A DNA stretch of 64,000 bases from Monomorium pharaonis. Its lineage: Eukaryota > Arthropoda > Insecta > Hymenoptera > Formicidae. Location of the stretch: contig NC_050474.1 in NCBI RefSeq assembly GCF_013373865.1, positions 12,959,045-13,023,044 on the forward strand. The letters are read 5' to 3'. The translations under genes were made by a program, and so were the position numbers. The stretch's first letter is position 1. Each line of letters starts with the position of its first letter. The notes beneath the pieces are model-generated. The model was given only the letters and a program-made list of their open reading frames with translations, had not been told where the DNA came from and did no database searches. This document shows positions 32,691-43,571 of the stretch, piece after piece.

Positions 32691-32924
32691 TGTTACGCGC
32701 GCGCTCGCGGAAATGAGGAAATACTCTTTTAACTCTCAAAACGAACGACTTTATTAGAAGCGTTTACAACTAACGACCGAACTGGCTCGATGCCTCTTAA
32801 CAACTGTTTGTTGATTCCCGTCAATTCCGTTGCCCGGTTCCAGACAGCTGACCGCCGCCGCCGATCGACATCGCCGATTTGACAGCTGACTCGCGGCCGG
32901 AGAGTATACCGGTCAGCGCGCGTA
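32691..32924. mobile_element. 234-bp LTR-like insertion in the last DUF4806 pseudogene exon
   Basis: Starts TGTTACGCGCGCG and ends AGCGCGCGTA, with ATAT at 32687-32690 and 32925-32928. On the minus strand the reading frame before it (RDQKYRY) continues in frame after it (DIHANVNDPPEEN), supporting a discrete insertion. It is GC-rich, including GCCGCCGCCGATCGAC. The start matches the TGTTACG termini of 21475 and 34324; the 3' end seems to lack the final ACA. Confidence 0.6.
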
Positions 32925-33049
32925 ATATCTATACTTCTGATCTCTTGAAAGACGTAATTTACTAAGTCTGAACCACTCGCTCACAGCCTTAGAAAAATGT
33001 ATTTCTTGAAAATTGTTATATATTGATAATACTTCATCTAAAAAAAATC

Positions 33050-33099
33050 AAAAGCAAAAATATAAGCAATAATATTAACAATTGTGTATGTAGACATTT
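33050..33099. repeat. 50-bp direct repeat, upstream copy flanking the Gypsy element
   Basis: Begins AAAAGCAAAAATATAAGCAA and ends GTAGACATTT directly before the 5' LTR. The same 50 bp, with one G/A difference, follows the 3' LTR at 43220. It is far longer than the usual 4-6 bp Gypsy target duplication. Confidence 0.85.
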
Positions 33100-33373
33100 T
33101 GTTGCCGCCGCCAATGAATGATCTGAAGATTGATCATGATTAATTTAGCAACAAAACCTTTCTTTATTCCTTGTTCTCTGTTTCCTAGCAACGTTGATTC
33201 TTTCAATCTTTTGAATATTCATATTCATTCATTCCATTCACTCTCACGCTTGATCTTCTAATTCACTTTATTAATTTAAATATTTATTTCATTAATTGAG
33301 TTCTTAATCTAAACGATTATAATTAAATACGAGCACACAAGTATCAGTCTAAGGTGATTGAAGAAATACAACA
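33100..33373 (+). repeat. 5' LTR of the Gypsy element, 274 bp
   Basis: TGTTGCCGCCGCC...AATACAACA. It is followed after one base by TGGCGACGAGGATTCTGG at 33375, where the primer-binding site should be; I could not assign the tRNA. Confidence 0.9.
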
Positions 33374-33422
33374 GTGGCGACGAGGATTCTGGAATTAATT
33401 CGTTTATTGCTTCGTCTACAAA

Positions 33423-34323
33423 ATGGATGTTTTCAAAGAAGCATTAATGGCTCTTGATCATCAACAGCAACAGCAACAACAGTTATTTATGCAACAGCAA
33501 CAGGAACAGAAACGCCAGCAAGAAGATTTTATGAATCAGATCTCTGCATTTCTGGTCATCCAAAGGCGCGCCGCAAAGAGAAGTAAAAATGGAATCATTG
33601 GCCAGCTCTCGGAATTCACTTATGATCCGGAGAATGGACTTACTTTCGACGCATGGTTTGTTCGTTACAAAGGATTATTCCAGGTAGATGTTAACGATTT
33701 AGATGATGCTGCAAAAGTAAGACTTTTATTACGACAGTTAAGCACAAATATTCATAAGCAGTACGTAGATTTTATTCTTCCTAAAGAATATAAAGAATTT
33801 GATTTTGAAACTACGATCGCCAAACTTACACATATGTTTGGAAAAAAAACTTCTTTGTTTCATCAAAGATTCAATTGTATGAATACTTTGAAATCATCAA
33901 ATCAAGATTTCCTAGCTTACGCTGCTTTAATTAATAAGCGCTGTGAAGAATTTAAGATCTCTACTATTACTGCTGATCAATTTAAATGTTTGATTTTTGC
34001 ATGTGGTCTTCGATCTCCATCGGATGCTAATATTCGCATGAAGCTACTCAATCTTATTGAAACCAGGCCAGACACGCTTACTACAGAGGATCTTGCAATT
34101 GAATGTCAAAAATTAATCAATCTGAAGCACGATACATCTTTGATTCAGAATCAAAAATCAGAGATACCTGGTACCGTTGCATTGGTAAAATCTAAACAAA
34201 GCAAACCCAAGATCAGTACTTAAAAGTTTAACAGGAATTCTCATGGTAAGAAGTTCATTAAAAATTCTTCACCTGATAAAGATTCTATTCCTTCTACGCC
34301 TTGCTAGTTCTGCGGAAACTTAC
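33423..34323 (+). pseudogene. Gypsy gag, 5' part, with stops and split by an insertion
   Basis: Open from ATG 33423 to TAA 34221. A glutamine-rich start (QQQQQQLFMQQQQEQ) precedes a capsid-type region (FTYDPENGLTFDAWFVRY, LLLRQLSTNIHKQYVDF, CLIFACGLRSP). Past the TAA the same frame continues through a second stop (TAG 34308) within the first CCHC zinc knuckle (C-x2-C-G-N-L), where the nested element enters. The rest of the knuckle resumes at 39486. Confidence 0.85.
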
Positions 34324-34879
34324 TGTTACGTTCGACGAAAATTATTTAATATATCTTTCCATCTCACTCTTCCGCGCCACGCTCTCGCTCCATCGAAAAT
34401 CGCCGAGCGCTCCCCTCTCCGCGAATTCACACGCACGGGGTACCAGCGTGTACGCCCTACTATCGGTATTAAATTAACATTATCGCGTATGTAATAAAAC
34501 TCCTGTTGGGAAAGCTCGAACCCCCTGGATTGCAACAGTAATAATTAAAGGTTATCTTTAAAAGTATATTCTTTTCATTCCGTTCTCTTTTTATTATTAA
34601 GGCGCTAAGACGCTGTCACCCCTCGCGCTCTCTCACTAATTATATTATCATAGAATTTAAATTATTGCAATCACACACTCTCACAACACGAGCATCCCTC
34701 TGCGGAGCGACGCGGAGGAGCGAGCGAGAGCTCGAGCTCGAGAGCGCCCGTCGCGCTCGAGGAGAGGAGTCAGAGGAGGCGAGATTCCCAGAGGAGAGAG
34801 CGAAAGCCGCGCGACACTCTGAAAGTCCCGAGAAATCCCGTCGGCGCCAGAGACGGAATCCCCCAGGGACAAAGATCCG

Positions 34880-35033
34880 CTCTCAGCGTCGAGCCGCGCC
34901 ACGCGCCCTCTCCTGCGCCGCGCCCGCTCCCTCTCCCTCACCCGCTCTTCTCCCCCTCCCTCTCCTCTCCCTCTCCTCTCTCCCTCTCCCTCTCCCGCTA
35001 CCGCTCCGAGCCATCTCCCCTCTCCCTCTCCCT

Positions 35034-35072
<39 letters not shown>
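34880..35072. repeat. CT / CCCTCT pyrimidine tract, 5' side of the LINE
   Basis: CCCTCT hexamer-like runs grade into a (CT)n run at about 35040-35071. A similar run at 38223-38283 lies at the other end of the LINE. Long Ser/Leu/Pro or Arg/Glu frames across it are compositional. Confidence 0.85.
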
Positions 35073-35075
<3 letters not shown>

Positions 35076-35077
35076 GA

Positions 35078-35892
35078 ATGGCTTCCGCCGTGAGTGATGT
35101 TGCTCAGTCGAGATTGCAGGCGCATGTCGCCACTGATACCGTTGCAACAGACACTTCTGTTAATAAGCTGCTGATCAAGTTGATGGCTCAACTTAAAGAG
35201 ACTGATACGAGATTTGCAGCTTTCGTTGAAAACAGCGTAGTACTAATGACTAACTCAATAATAAACTTAGTCAGTTAAACAGCATTGCTAGCAGTGTCGA
35301 GCGCAATAGTCAGCAAATTGCGGTATTGGAGCGGCAGAGTACCACTCTTGTGGATGAAGTTCGAAATTTGAAAAGTGAGATCAAGGCCCATCACTCTGCA
35401 TTGAATCATACCGAGCACTTGCTTATTGTTTCGGGTATTCCGGCGGCAATGTCTGTGTCGCCTATGGCTTGCGCACGTAATATTTTCAAGACCCTTGACA
35501 TACCGAAATTATCCTGCCACATTCTGGATGCAAGAACTGTTGTCAGAAGGACTCTATCAGTGGCATCCAGCGATCAACTGTTGCCTGCATCATCCACAAC
35601 TTCAATTATTGTTGCTCTAACCTTGCGCTCCGTTCGAGACGTAGTTATAACCAGGAAGCGTGTGCGACGTACGCTTGTTCAGGGCGATATTTGTAGTAAT
35701 GGTTCCGATCGAAGGGTTTACGTAAATGAGTTTCTCCCTAAAGTTACTTACGAGCTGCTCCAGCTCACAAAGCGTACGGCTAAAGAAAGATCTTATGCGT
35801 ATGTCTGGGTCAATGACGGTCACATCCAGGTCAGGCGCTCTGATGGTGACCCGATTATTCGCATTGACTCCAAGAACGATCTTAATATGTAG
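35078..35892 (+). pseudogene. LINE ORF1 (coiled coil plus RRM-like), one frameshift
   Basis: ATG at 35078 follows the CT tract. The frame ends at TAA 35275; the next frame continues with a predicted coiled coil (SSVERNSQQIAVLERQ) and LLIVSGIPAAMSV, typical of ORF1 nucleic-acid-binding proteins in Jockey-type LINEs, to TAG 35890. The frameshift lies near 35240-35260. Confidence 0.65.
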
Positions 35893-35923
35893 GCTCATTT
35901 GATGTACACCCTCTGTTCGCTCT

Positions 35924-38219
35924 TTGACACCTGTCTCGCATGGTAACAGTGATTCTCGGCATTTACTTTGCATAGCTCAATTTAATGCGAATTCCCTGCG
36001 GGGCCACATAGATTTCATTAGAATACATTTTAATACTAACTTTTATCATATCATTTCTGTTTCTGAAACTTGGCTGAAAGAAGGCATCTCTGATGATTTA
36101 GTGGCCTTAAATGATTATTTCTTAATTCGCAATGATCGTGTGGGCCCAATGGGTGGGGGGGGCTTATTACGTACATAAATCACTTAAAGCTTCTATTGTT
36201 TCTATGTCGGACGGTGATCACATTAACGAACCAGAATATTTGATTATTGAAATTTGCTTACCTAATAATGAATCTTTGTTGTTTGCATCCGTTTACAGAA
36301 GGCCAAAAGGCTACTACCTTAATAAATTTGTTGCGTCGCTCACTTGTGTTTCTCATATGCATAAAAACGTAATTATCGGAAGTGATCTAAATTGCAACTT
36401 GTTGACCAACCAATTCGAGGCAACTTATTTACGGAAACTTATGTTTGGCCTATCACTTCATATTGTCTAATCTGAAGCCACCTTTCATACAGCTACCTCT
36501 AATACATGACTTGATGTCTTCATAGTTGATGATTGCGAAAAAATTGTATCTTTTGTGAAATCTTCTAGTCCTTTTATAGCCGGTCATGACCTTCTGTCTC
36601 TCGCCCTGTCCATAGGATTTCAAGCTGACACTGAGCATCTTATTAGGAGGAAAGGTAACGGGCGTATAGTGGACTCTGAATTTCTTGAGCTTCTTAACGT
36701 TGAAGTTGACAGTGCTTCTACAGTCGTTAGCAATTTATCTCATGAATCTTATGTTCATGAATCTAGTGCAATGCTGACCCGGGTTCTCTGCAATGCACTT
36801 GATGTTTGTGCTCCGGTTCGTACTTTTGTGGTTAGAAGGCCGCCGGCGCGATGGCTTACTGAGGATTTGAAGAAAATCCTACGTGCTCGCAATACTCTAT
36901 TCAAGCAGGCCAAGCGTTCTAACAGTCTGCTCGGATATCTTAGATATAAACACTTCAGGAACCAATTGAATTCTGATATTAGGCGTGCTAAGAACGAGTT
37001 TCTTCTTGCCTCCCTTGACAATATTACTGATCCTGCCAAACTATGGAGGGAACTAGCTCGACTTGGTCTCGCCAGGTTCACCTTTGGTTCTCCACTCAAT
37101 TTTTTCACCTCATCCCAGCTAAACTCTTATTATGTTTCTTATTATGTTTCTTATTATGTTTCTGTTTCTTCTGCTTCGCCGCTATGCTTTGCTGACTTTA
37201 CTTCTGCCATCTCTTCTTTATCCTGTCCACCTTGTCGCCTTGAATTTGTGTTCTCTCCTGTCACATCTAACAAGATCTATAATCTAATTGCTCATAGCCC
37301 CTTTCACTCTTATGCGTCGGGCGCTGATGGCATTCCACTTTGTGTTCTACGTTTAGCATGGCCTCGTATCTCGTCCTGGATTGCAGATCTATTTAATAAG
37401 TCGTTGGAACTCTTTGTTTTTCCATCTCACTGGAAGCATGCTCTCATCCCCTATCCAAGATTAGTAATCCTAGGTCCCCGTCTGACACTCGACCGATTGC
37501 CAATTTGCCGGAAATGTCCAAAATCCTTGAAAGGTTAGTCGCTGGCCAAATTGTTGACTACTTAAATAACTATAATCTTTTGGATCCGAGGCAATCGGCA
37601 TATCGGTCCAAGCATAACACCCAATTCGCTCTACTACGTGTTTGTGATGATGTTAAGGATGGATGCCGGACTCATCACTATCTTAGTCTTATTCGACTTC
37701 AGCAAGGCGTTTGATACTGTCCCACATCTTACCAAACTAAAAGTACTTGGTATTTCTGATTCAGTTGTCACTTGGCTTTACTCATACTTAACCGGTCGAT
37801 CTCAGGCTGTAATAGATGAAGCCGGAAATCGCTCTGAATGGCTTCCAACTTTCCTTGGTATACCTCAAGGTTCTGTATTGGATCCGTTGCTATTCTCACT
37901 TTTCATAAATGATATTGGCAATGTCTTGTCATTTTCTAGTCATATGTTGTTCGCTGATGACCTGCAAATTTATCTTTCCTGCTCTCCTATGAATGTCCTT
38001 CGTGGCCTGGAATTGATCTCTAAAGATGCTAATGCTATATTTGAGTATGCAAACAACAATGGTCTCAAAATTAATCTAACTAAGTCTAACGCAATCATCT
38101 TAGCTAGTCAACCTCACACTATAAACATTGACATCTCTCTTCTCCCTCCTATTATAGTTGACAGCACTCCTTTATCTTTCGTTAGTGAGGTGAGGAACTT
38201 GGGTGTCATTTTGACATCA

Positions 38220-38222
<3 letters not shown>
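35924..38222 (+). pseudogene. LINE ORF2: endonuclease and reverse transcriptase, broken
   Basis: Endonuclease start IAQFNANSLRGHIDFI and VSETWLKEGI near 35970-36090, then a frameshift in the G run at 36155-36162. Further pieces follow: LLFASVYRRPKGYY, NVIIGSDLNCN and GHDLLSLALS (36280-36610), with stops at about 36468 and 36507. In the RT, PEMSKILERLVAGQIVDYL (about 37510) and FDFSKAFDTVPH (about 37697) are in different frames; then GIPQGSVLDPLLFSLFINDI (37857) and the catalytic FADD motif (LFADDLQIYLS, 37949). It ends at the CT tract. Confidence 0.8.
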
Positions 38223-38257
<35 letters not shown>

Positions 38258-38283
38258 CCTCCCCCCCCCTCTCTCTCTCTCTC
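38223..38283. repeat. CT microsatellite closing the LINE
   Basis: A (CT)n run with CCCTCC and C8 interruptions. It abuts the truncated RT frame and mirrors the tract at 34880-35072. Confidence 0.9.
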
Positions 38284-39485
38284 AGTTCATGTGCTCCCGG
38301 TCCGCGTATTATAGTATACCGGCGTCCGTATAACACGTGTAAGATTGATAGAAGGAGAAGCCGAGTCGATCTCTTGCTCATACTTCCACCCCGTGGGATG
38401 GATCGGGCTGCCTATTAGAGCGCTTGCCCTCCACACTAACCTTTTCACTCCGTGGACAATGGGCTCGCTTACTAGGGCGCATTTCCCCCGCGGACTCTTT
38501 CAACAATAACCTCTATAGATCCTCTCGATTTCTCATCTAATCCAATGCGGTGCTTAATAGAGATCACACAACTTCCCTTTCTCGTAATTAGCCGAAATAT
38601 ATTAACGGAGAAAGAGAGAGATTCGAACGGGAAACCCTTAAGAAAAAAAAAACATTACAACATAATATATACTCTATAGCCACGCTCACGATCCTTCTTA
38701 AAATCTGTCTGACACGTGCTTCCTATCACAACTATGGGGACCCTAATAACCCATTCACTTAACTTGACTACAGTACATCATGCCGCGGTCCCGGCGTGGG
38801 GGAAGGAAACGCCAACTGAAACGGCTCAAATGGCGCCTGATCGAAGCAGGGACGTTTGATCCAGCCATTTTTGATCGACCTCCACCCCCCGGGACATCAC
38901 CAAGGAGGCACGAGTCCCCGGGGCCATTCAATCTGGCCCCTCCACTCCCGAGGCCTGCACCCCAGCCAGTGTCCCCGGCACAGCCCTGTCGCGTCCCACC
39001 TCTACCGATCCCCGCTCCAGTTAAACGGCAGCCGTCCCGGCCACCCCCGGGAACGGACGTGGCTCCTTCCAGAGCCCCCACGCGGCCTGTAAGATTAGAC
39101 CGCCAGGTCCGGCCGCCCCCGCGCCAGAGGCCCCTCATTACGGGCGACGAATTGGTTATCGGCTCGCTTCCGAGACTGATCTCGCCGCGGCAACCCCCCG
39201 GTCGACAAAGGCCTACAAGAGGCTCGTCAAGCCTCACCAGAGATCACTTCTCCCCGAAACCGAGCAGATGGGCAAAGAAAAAAAAAAATAAAAGAACAAA
39301 GAAATCTATACACAGTTATGTAAACATATTCCGTACAAATATACATATATACTCGTACAATAATATTCTCCTTCTCGCCTCATCCTCATAACGTTCCCTC
39401 CCGAAAGGCTTGCCTCAACTAGTTACGCTCCTGGGAGAATTACGGCTCCCGCTCGGCCCCCGCACACTCCCCTTAGGACGTAACA
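38284..39485. other. GC-rich 3' part of the LTR-type insertion
   Basis: About 1.2 kb without retroviral-type domains. Apart from the proline-rich frame at 38780-39391, I see no gene. It ends with the CGTAACA terminus. Confidence 0.5.
38780..39391 (+). CDS. Proline/arginine-rich open frame of unknown function
   Basis: 203 codons from ATG 38780. The start is basic (MPRSRRGGRKRQLKRLKW), the middle very proline- and arginine-rich (RPPPPGTSPRRHESPG), and a lysine run lies near the end (AKKKKNKRTKK). GC-rich DNA keeps the opposite strand open as well (38755-39237), so the frame may be compositional. The basic start could bind RNA or target the nucleus. I recognise no domain. It may be encoded by or within the LTR-type element. 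Confidence 0.25.
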   Translation: MPRSRRGGRKRQLKRLKWRLIEAGTFDPAIFDRPPPPGTSPRRHESPGPFNLAPPLPRPAPQPVSPAQPCRVPPLPIPAPVKRQPSRPPPGTDVAPSRAPTRPVRLDRQVRPPPRQRPLITGDELVIGSLPRLISPRQPPGRQRPTRGSSSLTRDHFSPKPSRWAKKKKNKRTKKSIHSYVNIFRTNIHIYSYNNILLLASSS

Positions 39486-42400
39486 CTTACATTATGCAAA
39501 GGATTGCACTTTTAAAACACATAAATGTCAGAAATGTAATATTGTCAGACATAAAGACGGATATTGTGCTTCCAGCAAAAAAGTTAAATCTAAAACAAAT
39601 GAAACAAATCAAAATGTTAAGACTATTCAAGTCAATCAAGTCGCTTTAAATAACAGACGTAAATTTATAGACATTTTAATCAATAATCAGTCTTTCAAGT
39701 TACAACTTGATACCGGGTCTGATATTACTATTATTTCTGAAAAAAATTGGCTTAATTTGGGAAAACCAAAAAAACTTACTTCTCATATTGCACGAGATGC
39801 TTCAGGTAATCAAATCAATTTCAATCGAGAATTTAATTGTATTGCAACCTTGCAAGGCGTATCCAAAGAACTCAAATGTTTTGTCACGTCAAATGCAAAC
39901 CTGAATATAATAGGTCTAGATTGGATAACAGCCTTCGATTTATGGAATCAACCATTCAATAATCTTTGCAATCAAGTTCTCAAAAAGCTTCTTTGCTTTT
40001 CGATTTAACAATTTTTAAAGAAAAGTTTCCGAATGTTTTTTCAAATGATTTGGGTCGTTGTATAAAAACTAAAGTCAAGTTATTTTTGAAACCGGATGCC
40101 CAGTCAGTTTTTAGACCCAAAAGACCGGTAACTTATGCTATACTTCCTCAAGTTGAACAAGAACTTTTACGTCTTGAACAAAATGGAATCATATCTCCAA
40201 TCAAATATTCAAATTGGGCTGCTCCTATCGTTGTTGTTAGAAAGAAAAACGGCAAAATTAGGATTTGCGCAGATTATTCTACGGGACTCAATGCATCCTT
40301 AGAACAAAATCGCCATTCTTTACCATTACCTGATAAAATATTTTCACAGTTGGCAAATTGTAAATATTGTAGTCAGATCGATTTGTCGGACGCCTTTCTA
40401 CAAATTGAAATTGAAGAAGAATCAAAGCATCTTTTGACGATTAATACTCATCGTGGTTTATTTGTTTATAATCGCATGCCGTTTGGAGTAACAATTGCCC
40501 CAGGAGAATTTCAAGCAATAGTTGATTCCATGATTTCAGGCTTAAAAAATGTATTTGCATACATAGATGATATTGTAGTTGGAGGAGCTACAATTCAAGA
40601 ACACAATTTTAATTTAACGAGATTCCTTGAAAGAATTTAAGATTACGGGTTCCATTTAAGAATGGAAAAATGTAACTTCTTTACAAATAAAATCAATTAC
40701 CTTGGTTACATTATTATTAGTAATGGATTACATCCAGATCCAAAGAAAGTTGAAGCAATCATAAATATGCCTTCTCCTCATAATATAAGCACTCTAATAA
40801 GATCATTTCGTGCAATCAATTATTATAGTCGATTCATTTCAAACATACATATTCTTCGTCGACCTCTTGATCAATTATTAAAAAAAAAAGTTAAATGGAA
40901 TTGGTCTATTAAATGTCAAGAATCTTTTGACAAATTCAAAAAGATTCTAAGTTCAAATTTATTGCTTATGCATTATAATCCAAAATATGAGATTATCGTT
41001 GCTGCAGATGCTTCAAATGAAGAACTTGGCGCTTGTATTTTACATAGGTTTCCAGATTTTACAATCAAAGCAATCAGTCACGCATCTCGAACTTTAACAG
41101 AAACAGAGCGCAAATATAGCCAAATTGAAAAAGAAACTTTGGCAATTCTTTTTGCAGTAACGAAGTTTCATAAAATGATTTTCGGAAGGAAATTCATTTT
41201 ACAAACAGATCACAAACTTTTATTACAAATTTTTGGTAGTAAAAAGGGAATTCCTGCGTATTCAGCTAATCGTCTTCAACGATGGGCTCTTCAATTATTG
41301 TCATATGACTTTAAAATTGAATACGTTAGAACTACTGAATTTGGACATGCAGTTTTGTCTAGATTAATCTGTCAACATCAACGTCCAGATGGGGATTTTG
41401 TGATCGCTTTAATTCAAATGGAAATGGATTTAATTTCTGTTTTAAATGAAACAATTAAAAAAACTCCAATTACTTTCAAACAAATTCAAGATGCATCTAA
41501 AGAAGATGTTATCATTAAAAAGGTCATTAATTTTACCTTAAATTCTTGGCCTTTATCTGTTGAAGAAGAATTTCAAGCATATTTTCGACGTCGACAATTT
41601 TTAACTGTAGTACAAGATTGTTTGCTTTTCAATGACAGAGTTGTTATTCCGGAACAATTTTATCAAATTATTTTGAAACAACTTCATAAAGGTCATCCTG
41701 GTATAGAGCGAATGAAAATTATTGCACGCTCATATGTGTATTGGCCAAGAATAGACCAACAAATCGAAGATTTCGTTAAGAAATGTAAAAATTGTGCTAT
41801 TAATGCCAAAACTCCAATCAAGGTTCCTCTTTCAAGTTGGCCACAGCCGACAAAACCTTGGGAAAGAGTACATGTTGATTTCGCAGGACCTATTGATGGA
41901 GAATATTTCTTTGTGTTGGTAAATACTTTTTCTAAATGGCCAGAGATTATTCCTACACAGCCAATTACAGCGCAACGAACCATTTCAATTCTACAACAAA
42001 TATTTGCTCGTTTTGGAGTACCTGAAACAATTGTTTCTGACAATGGAACTTAATTCATTTTAGAAAAGTTTCAAGATAATTGTCAATCTCAAGGGATTAC
42101 TCATTTACGTAGTCCACTATTCTATCCAAGCTCTAATGGACAAGCAGAGCGATTTGTAGATACATTTAAGCGTGGACTATCAAAAATTCAAACAGAGAGG
42201 AAGATATCGGACCATCTTCCTTTCTTCAATATTATAGGTCAACTCCAAATCCAAATGTTTCCTTAAATGTTTCTCCGGCAAAAGCTTTATTTGGAAGACC
42301 GATAAGAACAACTTTGCATTTTTTAAGGCCTTCTACAAAACCAATCAAAGAGCTTGATAATAAGAAGCTTAAGCAAGAAGCACAGTATAATCGTAGACAC

Positions 42401-42968
42401 GGCGTTAAACCTAAAGAATTCTCTGCTGGAACCAAAGTCTTTGTTCAAATTCATGCTAATAACAAGTGGACTTGGATTCCTGGAGAAATAATAGAACGAG
42501 TTGGCAAAGTTTTATATAACGTTTTTGTCAAAACTCGAAGCCGTTTAGTAAGGACACATGCAAATTAAATTAAATTACGAATTGAAGATCTTGAGAATGC
42601 TGAAAAAGATTCAACTGTACAATTACCTATTGATATTCTAGTCAACGCCTTCGATCTTGATTCTCCACTACAAAATTTCTCAAATTTGGAAATTGGACAA
42701 AACAATTCCGAAACAGAACAAGAAATAGAACTCTCTATTCAAGGCAATTTGAATCTCAATTTTCAACCTCAAGAGTCTTCTGCTCAAGAACAACTTCAAG
42801 AATCTGAGGAAACACGAGTTCAAGAACCTTTACCATTGCAAATGGAGATACAAGAATTGGAATCAGAGCGTGTTAAGCGATCACAACGCCTCAAGCGGAC
42901 TCCTACTAATCTAAAAGTTATTACCGTCCAGATCTTAAAAGGGGGAGGTATTGCCGCCGCCAATGAAT
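39486..42968 (+). pseudogene. Gypsy gag end and pol, stops and frameshifts
   Basis: Resumes the split zinc knuckle, then a second knuckle CQKCNIVRHKDGYC (about 39520). Protease: LQLDTGSDITIIS near 39703. A frameshift lies near 39965. RT: RICADYSTGLNASLEQNRHS, CSQIDLSDAFLQIEIEEE and the catalytic YIDD at about 40560. RNase H: IIVAADASNEELGACIL near 40990. Integrase: H-H-C-C zinc region (HKGHPGIERM...CKNCAINAK, about 41690-41810), first Asp in HVDFAGPIDGEYFFVL (41873), second in IVSDNGT (42030), Glu in NGQAERFVDTF (42135). Stops: TAA 40638, 42051 and 42566; a second frameshift near 42220. The last frame ends in a Gln/Glu-rich tail. There is no env. Confidence 0.9.
42937..42948 (+). other. Polypurine tract of the Gypsy element
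   Basis: AAAAGGGGGAGG immediately precedes the 3' LTR, as expected for plus-strand priming. Confidence 0.85.
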
Positions 42969-43219
42969 GATCTGAAGATTGATCATGATTAATTTAGCAA
43001 CAAAACCTTTCTCTATTCCTTTTCTGTTTCCTAACAACATTGATTCTTTCAATCTTTTGAATATTTATATTCATTCATTCCATTCACTCTCACGCTTGAT
43101 CTTCTAATTCACTTTATTAATTTAAATATTTATTTCATTAATTGAGTTCTTAATTTAAACGATTATAATTAAATACGAGCGCACAAGTATCAGTCTAAGG
43201 TGATTGAAGAAATACAACA
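42949..43219 (+). repeat. 3' LTR of the Gypsy element, 271 bp
   Basis: Matches the 5' LTR with seven transitions and a 3-bp deletion. One of the changes alters the terminal TG to TA. Confidence 0.9.
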
Positions 43220-43269
43220 AAAAGCAAAAATATAAGCAATAATATTAACAATTGTGTATATAGACATTT
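43220..43269. repeat. 50-bp direct repeat, downstream copy flanking the Gypsy element
   Basis: Same sequence as 33050-33099 with one A/G difference (GTATATAGAC versus GTATGTAGAC). It lies directly after the 3' LTR and within an intron of the DUF4806 pseudogene. Confidence 0.85.
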
Positions 43270-43511
43270 TAGAATAAATAAGCAAAAATAAAAAACATGC
43301 CTTTCATTATTTCTGTTATCGACAAATTGCACATTTTTAAATTATTTTGTCAACCTAACCAACCTAACCAACTGCATTGTGTCCCAAGTTTGTTGGTAAA
43401 AATCCTTTTTAAGATTTTTTAAATGTTGTCTGTTACGTTATTGCCACCAATACGTTTAATAAACGTTATTTGAAAACAGCATTAATTTAGAAAAACACTA
43501 CAATTTTGCAG

Positions 43512-43515
<4 letters not shown>

Positions 43516-43567
<52 letters not shown>
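43516..43567. repeat. TA microsatellite
   Basis: About 26 uninterrupted TA units in the DUF4806 pseudogene, between its fourth and fifth exons. Confidence 0.95.

Positions 43568-43571
<4 letters not shown>

Larger units (their letters stand above)
35073..38222 (+). mobile_element. Jockey-superfamily-type LINE, 3'-truncated
   Basis: It begins just after the CT tract with a coiled-coil ORF1 and continues through an apurinic endonuclease and reverse transcriptase. It stops inside the RT C-terminal region (EVRNLGVILTSKL), where a CT microsatellite begins at 38223. The 3' end of ORF2, 3' UTR and tail are missing. It has multiple stops and frameshifts. Clade (CR1, Jockey or Kiri-like) is uncertain. 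Confidence 0.75.
34324..39485. mobile_element. LTR-type insertion inside Gypsy gag, CTTAC duplication
   Basis: Begins TGTTACGTTCGACG and ends TTAGGACGTAACA, with CTTAC at 34319-34323 and 39486-39490. Removing it restores the Gypsy zinc knuckle reading frame exactly. The 5162 bp consist of GC-rich DNA (34324-35040 and 38290-39485) and a LINE (35073-38222). No second LTR or pol of its own was seen, so it is probably a long solo LTR of about 2 kb enlarged by the LINE. Its termini match those of 21475-23485. Confidence 0.8.
33100..43219 (+). mobile_element. Gypsy LTR retrotransposon with a nested insertion
   Basis: The 5' LTR is 33100-33373 and the 3' LTR 42949-43219. A gag-pol region is interrupted at the first zinc knuckle by the element 34324-39485. 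Without it the element is about 4.96 kb, normal for Gypsy without env. The order protease, RT, RNase H, integrase assigns it to Gypsy. It lies in the orientation opposite to the DUF4806 pseudogene whose intron it occupies. LTRs differ by seven substitutions, all transitions, plus a 3-bp indel (about 2.6%), so it is not very recent. Confidence 0.9.

Noticed and set aside
34665..35191. Open frames on both strands rich in Arg/Glu or Ser/Leu/Pro
   Set aside because: They arise from the CCCTCT/CT pyrimidine tract and GC-rich LTR sequence. No conserved motif is present.
33423..42968. A retrovirus-like element with an envelope gene
   Set aside because: After integrase only a Gln/Glu-rich tail precedes the polypurine tract. 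There is no signal peptide, transmembrane segment or other env feature.
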